Assembly (NCBI GenBank): GCA_016793015.1
Contig: JAEUJD010000073.1
Location: forward strand, 1-37,361
Source of the DNA: Phycisphaerales bacterium
Lineage (GTDB): Bacteria; Planctomycetota; Phycisphaerae; Phycisphaerales; UBA1924
Length of the DNA stretch: 37,361 nt
Direction: 5' to 3'
A program made the position numbers and the translations under genes. The notes beneath the pieces were generated by a model. That model saw nothing but the letters and a program-made list of their open reading frames with translations, was not told the DNA's origin and did no database searches. This document shows positions 33,072 through 37,361 of this stretch, in pieces. Numbering within the stretch: the first letter of the stretch is position 1; every line of letters begins with the position of its first letter.

Positions 33072-33569
33072 TTAGTTCTTCGGTGCGGGCTCGGTTGGCG
33101 CGGGATTGCTGGGCGCCGGGCTGGGCGCGGGCGGCGTCGCAGACGGTGCCGCTTCCGTCGCGGGCGTCACGGCTGTGTTTTCGCCAGCCGGGGGTGTGAC
33201 AGGAGGCGTAGTGGTCGCCGGCTGAGGTTCCGTTCCTGCGGGGGCATCGGGACTTGCTGACGAAGCGGCTGCTGCGGGCGGCGCGGTGATCGCGGCCGGC
33301 GTTGTGGCGTAATTCAGCAGAATTCCGAAGACAATGAACGCCGTGAAAACCGAGATCGTGAACCAGGTCAGGGCGTCACCTGTTTTGGTGCCGAATGCCG
33401 TCTGGCCCGAACCGGCCGAGCCGCCACCGAACGCGGCGGAAAGCCCGCCGCCTTGCGGGCGCTGGATGAGGATGGCGAGCACCATGAGAGTGCTGATGCC
33501 AATGAAGACGACCATGAGCAGCGCGGTCGCCCATGGGTTGTTCATAAACCACTCGAAAATCTGGTTCAT
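33072..33569 (-). CDS. secG: Preprotein translocase subunit SecG with long Pro/Ala tail
   Basis: SecG is the small accessory subunit of the SecYEG channel. The 165-residue product has two membrane helices (about 13-35 and 68-90) separated by the conserved cytoplasmic loop ILIQRPQGGGLSAAFGG and GTKTGDAL. After residue 95 it carries a tail of about 70 residues rich in Pro, Ala and Thr, longer than usual. The ATG at 33569 is chosen for its GGAG six bases upstream; the open frame to 33779 overlaps the divergent peptidase gene and has no SecG pattern. It is divergent from the M28 peptidase and upstream of yicC. Confidence 0.93.
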   Translation of the reverse strand: MNQIFEWFMNNPWATALLMVVFIGISTLMVLAILIQRPQGGGLSAAFGGGSAGSGQTAFGTKTGDALTWFTISVFTAFIVFGILLNYATTPAAITAPPAAAASSASPDAPAGTEPQPATTTPPVTPPAGENTAVTPATEAAPSATPPAPSPAPSNPAPTEPAPKN

Positions 33570-33695
33570 TCGTGCTCCGAGGAAGGTCGGGATGATAGGT
33601 CGCACGCGGGCGGAAAGGGCGGGTCGGGGGATTTGTCGCAACGCCGGTGGAGGAATTCGGTACCCTTGGGCTTGGCGGCAAGCGCCGCCGAATTC

Positions 33696-33700
33696 GGAGG
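33696..33700 (+). promoter_or_regulatory. Shine-Dalgarno GGAGG setting the peptidase start at GTG
   Basis: GGAGG directly touches the ATG at 33701 but is six bases from the in-frame GTG at 33707. Correct spacing points to GTG as the start and removes only two residues. Confidence 0.6.
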
Positions 33701-33706
33701 ATGGCT

Positions 33707-35578
33707 GTGGCAGAGTGCAAGCGAATCGTTCTGGGCGTCGCCGTTGTTTCGATGGTGCTGGTCTCGTGCGCGGGGACACCCCGTTCCGCGTCGAACGCAG
33801 CGGGAAAGAGCAACGCGACGGCGCTCGAGCGAGCTGGCCTCGATGTCACGTTCAAACAGCCGGGTGAATGGGTGAGCGTGGTGGACGGGAAAGAAACCGC
33901 CGTGCCCGCGATCGAGATGGGCGACGACGCCGTGACCATGAAGATCGTTCAGGAAGGCGCGCTGCGGTCTCAAGTGATGGACAACTTGACGGCGCTCGCG
34001 GTCGAGCGCGGGCCGCGGCTGACCGGCTCGGAGAATCTGCGCAAGGCGCAGGACTGGGCGAGCCAGAGTTTCCGCGATTGGGGCCTGACCAATGTTCACC
34101 TCGAGCAGTGGGGGACGGTCGGGGTCGGATTTGATCGCGGCCCGACGAGTGGCACGATTTTCCTTGCCCGCCCGATGCGACCGGAAACGCGTCCGGGTGT
34201 GAACACGCGCGATCCCGCGCCCGCCGCGACTCCTCCGACCGAGCCGGCGAAGGAAGAACCAAAGCCCGAAGCTCCGCCCGCACCGAGAGTGGAGTGGACC
34301 AAAGCACGCGAGATGGAATTGACCGCGCTCTCGTGGAGCATGGGCACCAACGGGGCGGTTCGCGGACCGGTGCTGCGCGAGCCCAAGGACGAGGCCGAGT
34401 ATCAGGCCGTGAAGGCGGACCTGAAAGGGGCATGGGTGCTGGTGCAGGCTCCGCCCGCGCTCGGCATGCGTGGCATCCGCTCGATGATGTCGGCGCGGTA
34501 CGACATGCGGAAGGAAGCGCGGAAGAAAGTGGCCGAGGGCAAGCCAGTCTCCGAATTGCCGATCGCCGAGCGCCTGGCGTTCGAGCCGATCGCGGGGTAC
34601 ATCTCTTCCAGCCGTGATGAACGGGTCTGGACGGGCGCCGTCGGCGGCTGGCGCGACCTCACCATCGCGGATCGCGACGATTGGTCGGGCGATCAGCCCC
34701 ATGTGCAGGTGCGTCTCAGCGATTACGACTTCCTGAACTCTCGGCTCGCCGACGGGGAAAAGGTCGAAGTCGAGTTCAATCTCAATCACACGTTCAAGGC
34801 CGGGCCCGTGCCGGTGCACAATGTGATCGCCGAGATCAAGGGGAGCAAGTATCCCAACGAATACGTGATCATCTCGGGGCACCTCGACAGTTGGGATGGC
34901 CCGGGCTCGCTGGGAGTGACGGACAACGGCACCGGCAGCGCAGTGACGATGGAAGCAGCGCGAATCCTGAAGGCCGTGAACGCCAGGCCGCTCCGCACCA
35001 TCCGGTTTGTGCTGTGGGCCGGAGAAGAGCAGGGCCTGCTCGGATCAAAGGGGTATGTGGATTCGCATAAGGAAGACCTTGCGAACATCAGCGCCGTGTT
35101 CGTCGACGACGGCGGCACCGGGTACCAGGCGGGGGTGCAGGCGGCAACCGTACAGATTGAGATGCTTGCGGCGGCGAGCGCGCCGATCAACAACGTTTTC
35201 TTCAGCCGCTTCGACAAGAAGTTCCTGAACGTGGATATCAAGAACACGGGCGAAACGATGAAGAGCCACGGGGGCTCGGATCACGCGAGCTTCAACCAGG
35301 TCGGCGTGCCGGGCTTCTTCTGGGAAGAAGGCGGGCGTGCGGAGTATGGCTTCGGCTGGCACACGCAGAACGACAAGATGAACCTCGCGATCGAGGAATA
35401 CCTGATCCAGTCGGCGACGAACTCGGCGGTCGTGGCGTATCGGCTCGGATGTGCGCCGACGCTGCTGCCTCGGGCCAAGTCGGACACGGCGGGCGAGCGT
35501 CCGAACATGCTTCGTCGTGAGCAGCAGAGCACGCCACCAGCCCCGGCAGCGCCCACGCCGAATCCCAACCGGAGCTGA
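33707..35578 (+). CDS. M28 family metallopeptidase, carboxypeptidase Q-like lipoprotein
   Basis: The 623-residue protein starts with a lipoprotein signal (LVSC, Cys21). A Pro-rich linker lies about 165-195 and a PA-like inserted region follows. The M28 catalytic domain (about 375-600) has all expected zinc ligands and catalytic acid: His392 in GHLDSWD, Asp406 in TDNGTG, Glu440-Glu441 in AGEEQG, Asp467/468 and His526 in GGSDHASF. The GHLDSWD and GGSDH wording is closest to carboxypeptidase Q (PGCP). It likely acts as an envelope-anchored dipeptidase. The tail is Pro/Ala-rich. It shares a 137-base divergent spacer with secG. Confidence 0.92.
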   Translation: MAECKRIVLGVAVVSMVLVSCAGTPRSASNAAGKSNATALERAGLDVTFKQPGEWVSVVDGKETAVPAIEMGDDAVTMKIVQEGALRSQVMDNLTALAVERGPRLTGSENLRKAQDWASQSFRDWGLTNVHLEQWGTVGVGFDRGPTSGTIFLARPMRPETRPGVNTRDPAPAATPPTEPAKEEPKPEAPPAPRVEWTKAREMELTALSWSMGTNGAVRGPVLREPKDEAEYQAVKADLKGAWVLVQAPPALGMRGIRSMMSARYDMRKEARKKVAEGKPVSELPIAERLAFEPIAGYISSSRDERVWTGAVGGWRDLTIADRDDWSGDQPHVQVRLSDYDFLNSRLADGEKVEVEFNLNHTFKAGPVPVHNVIAEIKGSKYPNEYVIISGHLDSWDGPGSLGVTDNGTGSAVTMEAARILKAVNARPLRTIRFVLWAGEEQGLLGSKGYVDSHKEDLANISAVFVDDGGTGYQAGVQAATVQIEMLAAASAPINNVFFSRFDKKFLNVDIKNTGETMKSHGGSDHASFNQVGVPGFFWEEGGRAEYGFGWHTQNDKMNLAIEEYLIQSATNSAVVAYRLGCAPTLLPRAKSDTAGERPNMLRREQQSTPPAPAAPTPNPNRS

Positions 35579-35601
35579 GCCGATGCGGGTGCCGAACGAA
35601 A

Positions 35602-35674
35602 TGGAGCGGACGTGATTCGAACACGCGACATCCAGCTTGCAAAGCTGGCGCTCTACCAACTGAGCTACCGCCCC
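35602..35674 (-). tRNA. tRNA-Ala (anticodon UGC)
   Basis: The minus strand folds into a complete cloverleaf of 73 bases. The acceptor stem GGGGCGG pairs with CCGCTCC, including the G3-U70 wobble that marks alanine tRNAs. The D-arm has AGCTCAGTTGGTAGAGC, the anticodon loop is TTTGCAA with TGC in the centre, and the T-arm holds GTTCGAATC. The discriminator base is A. CCA is not encoded; the next bases are TTT. Confidence 0.97.
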
Positions 35675-35808
35675 GAAGCCGGGGCTGATCGCCTCGGCGG
35701 GGACGGAGTTTACGCGGGGTAGAACGCAAAAGAATCCTGCAAAAGCGGGAACTCGAAGTCGCTAGACTGCCGGCGTGGGGCAAGGATGGCCCGAAGTTGA
35801 AGACACAC

Positions 35809-36759
35809 ATGCGTCCAATCCCGACTCTGACGGTGCTCGCTTTGGCGGGCGGGCTTGCATCGGTGGCCTTGGGGCAGGAACCGACCACGCGTCCCCGACA
35901 GGACATCCAGGGTGCCAGCCCGGGATTTGAGGAACGCGATAAGCGTCTGACTGCGGTGCTCGACGTTTCGGCAAGTTACCGCTTCCGGGGCGATCTCGAC
36001 AACAACACTGGCAACGTCGGTATCTTCCGCTCGGGCATGGGCGTCACGATCACGGCGCCGGTGCCTCCCCGCAACCGGCTGAGCGTAACGCTCGGTACGG
36101 AACAGTCGTATTACGATTTCTCTTCGAGCGCGATGCTGGTCGCCGGCGACACCCGTCCGTGGAATCACATCCAGTCGTACACGATGGGCGCGAATTTCGC
36201 GACGCAGTGGACGGAATCGCTCTCGTCGATGCTGATCGGCAACATCAACTTCGCCGGCGAGGGGTCGGCGGCCTTCGGCGATGGGTTCACCGGGGGCGGC
36301 GGTGCCGCCATGATTCTGAAACTCTCGGAAGGCTTTGATCTCACGGGCGGCGTGTACGTGCGTTCACGGCTTGGGGGCGGCGTGTACGTCTTCCCGATCG
36401 TCGGTATCGATTGGCGCATCACCAAGCAGTGGCGGCTCTCGAACGAGAATCAGCCGGGGCTGTACCTGAGTTACGAGATCGATGAAAACTGGCGGCTCAG
36501 CGCCGGCGCGCGGTACGACTACTCAGAATTCCGGCTCGAGAACGATAACTTTGTTCCCAACGGCATCGGCAGCGACGAGCGCGTCCCTGCGACATTCGGC
36601 GTCGACTGGACGCCCGCGCCAAACTTCACGCTCCAGGCCCGCGTCGGCGCGGTGGTGTACCAGAAGCTCAAACTGCGGAATTCGCAGCGCGATACCTTGG
36701 GAGAATCGGATGTCGATCCGGGCCTGTATCTCAGCGGGGGGCTGGTGCTTCGGTTCTAG
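35809..36759 (+). CDS. Outer-membrane beta-barrel protein, function unknown
   Basis: The 316-residue product (start ATG 35809; TTG 35797 would add four residues) has a signal peptide ending VALGQ. The mature part is dominated by alternating hydrophobic/polar strands with aromatic ends, such as SYYDFSSSAMLVAGD, VYVRSRLGGGVYVFPIVGIDW and LYLSYEIDENWRLSAGARYDYSEF. It ends LYLSGGLVLRF, with the terminal Phe typical of outer-membrane barrels recognised by BamA. It may be a DUF6268-type porin-like protein, but the family is not certain. The 3' end overlaps the convergent cyclophilin by 29 bases. Confidence 0.8.
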   Translation: MRPIPTLTVLALAGGLASVALGQEPTTRPRQDIQGASPGFEERDKRLTAVLDVSASYRFRGDLDNNTGNVGIFRSGMGVTITAPVPPRNRLSVTLGTEQSYYDFSSSAMLVAGDTRPWNHIQSYTMGANFATQWTESLSSMLIGNINFAGEGSAAFGDGFTGGGGAAMILKLSEGFDLTGGVYVRSRLGGGVYVFPIVGIDWRITKQWRLSNENQPGLYLSYEIDENWRLSAGARYDYSEFRLENDNFVPNGIGSDERVPATFGVDWTPAPNFTLQARVGAVVYQKLKLRNSQRDTLGESDVDPGLYLSGGLVLRF

Positions 36760-37361
36760 CAGGAGATTGTGCGGGCTGGTTGCTCGCGGGTGACTGCGAA
36801 GCGGCGACCGGCGTGATCGGCTTGGGGCCCGTGCCGTACGGTGCTGCATCAACCAGAGAGGCCGACTTGATACGGGGCATCGGATCGAGCGGGCGGCCTT
36901 CCGCGCCGATCGGCGATGCCGCGATCGCACGGATCACATCCGCTCCGGAAATGGCCTGGCCGAAAGTGGTGTAGTTGCCGTCGAGGAATGCGGTTCCGCC
37001 ACGGCTCAGGCAGACAAAGACCTGCGAGCCGTTCGAGTTGGGATCGCCGGAACGCGCCATCGAGAGCACACCGAAATCGTGTTGAAGCGAACTCTGCTCC
37101 AGATCGATCGTGTATCCGGGTCCGCCGGAACCGGTGGCAGTCGGATCGCCGACCTGGATGACAAACTGCTGGCCGTCCTGCAGCTTGGGCACGATGCGAT
37201 GAAAGATCACGTCGGTGTAGAAGCCGCCGCCCGCAAGCTCACGGAAATTCCAGGCCGAGTTTGGGGCAACATCCGGGCGGAGCTGGAAGTCGATGACGCC
37301 TTTGTCCGTCTCCATGCGGACAATCTTGTCTACATAGATGCGAAGCCCCGTGTAGGCCTCG
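36731..37361 (-). CDS. Peptidyl-prolyl cis-trans isomerase, cyclophilin type (5' end missing)
   Basis: The frame runs open past the right edge, so the N-terminus is outside the window; the ATG at 37315 is internal, because in-frame coding sequence (LRIYVDKIVRM) precedes it. The visible part has the cyclophilin fold: METDKGVIDFQL, FHRIVPKL with the catalytic Arg, a QVGDPTATGSGGPGY loop, SMARSGDPNSNGSQVFVCL and FLDGNYTTFGQ. It catalyses proline isomerisation during protein folding. A Pro/Ala-rich tail ends the protein. Whether it has a signal peptide cannot be seen. Confidence 0.93.
   Translation of the reverse strand, partial: EAYTGLRIYVDKIVRMETDKGVIDFQLRPDVAPNSAWNFRELAGGGFYTDVIFHRIVPKLQDGQQFVIQVGDPTATGSGGPGYTIDLEQSSLQHDFGVLSMARSGDPNSNGSQVFVCLSRGGTAFLDGNYTTFGQAISGADVIRAIAASPIGAEGRPLDPMPRIKSASLVDAAPYGTGPKPITPVAASQSPASNQPAQSPARTEAPAPR

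Overview
The window is about 37 kb of GC-rich bacterial chromosome. The best fit is a planctomycete of the class Phycisphaerae. Supporting signs are C-terminal CxxC...CPECG zinc ribbons on a membrane protein, secreted HAF-repeat proteins ending in dockerin-like calcium loops, bactofilins, an isolated nuoB, and rpmH lying outside any dnaA/rnpA cluster. This placement is inference from gene content, not from a marker tree. Most of the region is housekeeping plus cell-envelope genes. I see no prophage, transposon, CRISPR array or classical defence island.

Layout. 1-3137: a small orphan of unlike base composition, a polytopic zinc-ribbon membrane protein and a large coiled-coil protein. 3279-9083 (+): a degenerate RsuA/RluB-type protein, a YihY/BrkB membrane protein, a small lipoprotein, nuoB and a secreted transglutaminase-like protein. 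9102-12593: rpmH (minus, too short for most gene callers), then on the plus strand a hairpin-rich leader followed by rnc, a RodA/FtsW polymerase and rsmG. 12596-16561 (-): two tandem paralogous secreted proteins. 16776-22569 (+): acetyl-CoA synthetase, a DUF3568-like lipoprotein, then a compact glycan module (GT2, polysaccharide deacetylase, GT87-like membrane transferase). 22541-26864: a secreted protein of unknown function (-), two adjacent bactofilins (+), and a TolC-family lipoprotein (-). 27266-30852 (+): a cytoplasmic GH35-like protein translationally coupled to a stand-alone HD alarmone-hydrolase-like protein. 30853-33569 (-): a PDZ protein, YicC and SecG. 33707-37361: an M28 carboxypeptidase-Q-like lipoprotein, tRNA-Ala(UGC), an outer-membrane beta-barrel protein and a cyclophilin cut by the right edge.

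The observations most worth checking are proteins that keep a family fold but have lost or changed family-defining residues: the pseudouridine synthase without its catalytic Asp, RNase III lacking one metal-ligand Asp, and the GH35 protein with Asp at the nucleophile position. Others are a promoter-preceded chain of hairpins before rnc that could be an autoregulatory leader or small RNA, and a bactofilin fused to an N-terminal zinc ribbon beside a plain bactofilin. No single locus looks like a complete, clearly new multi-gene system.
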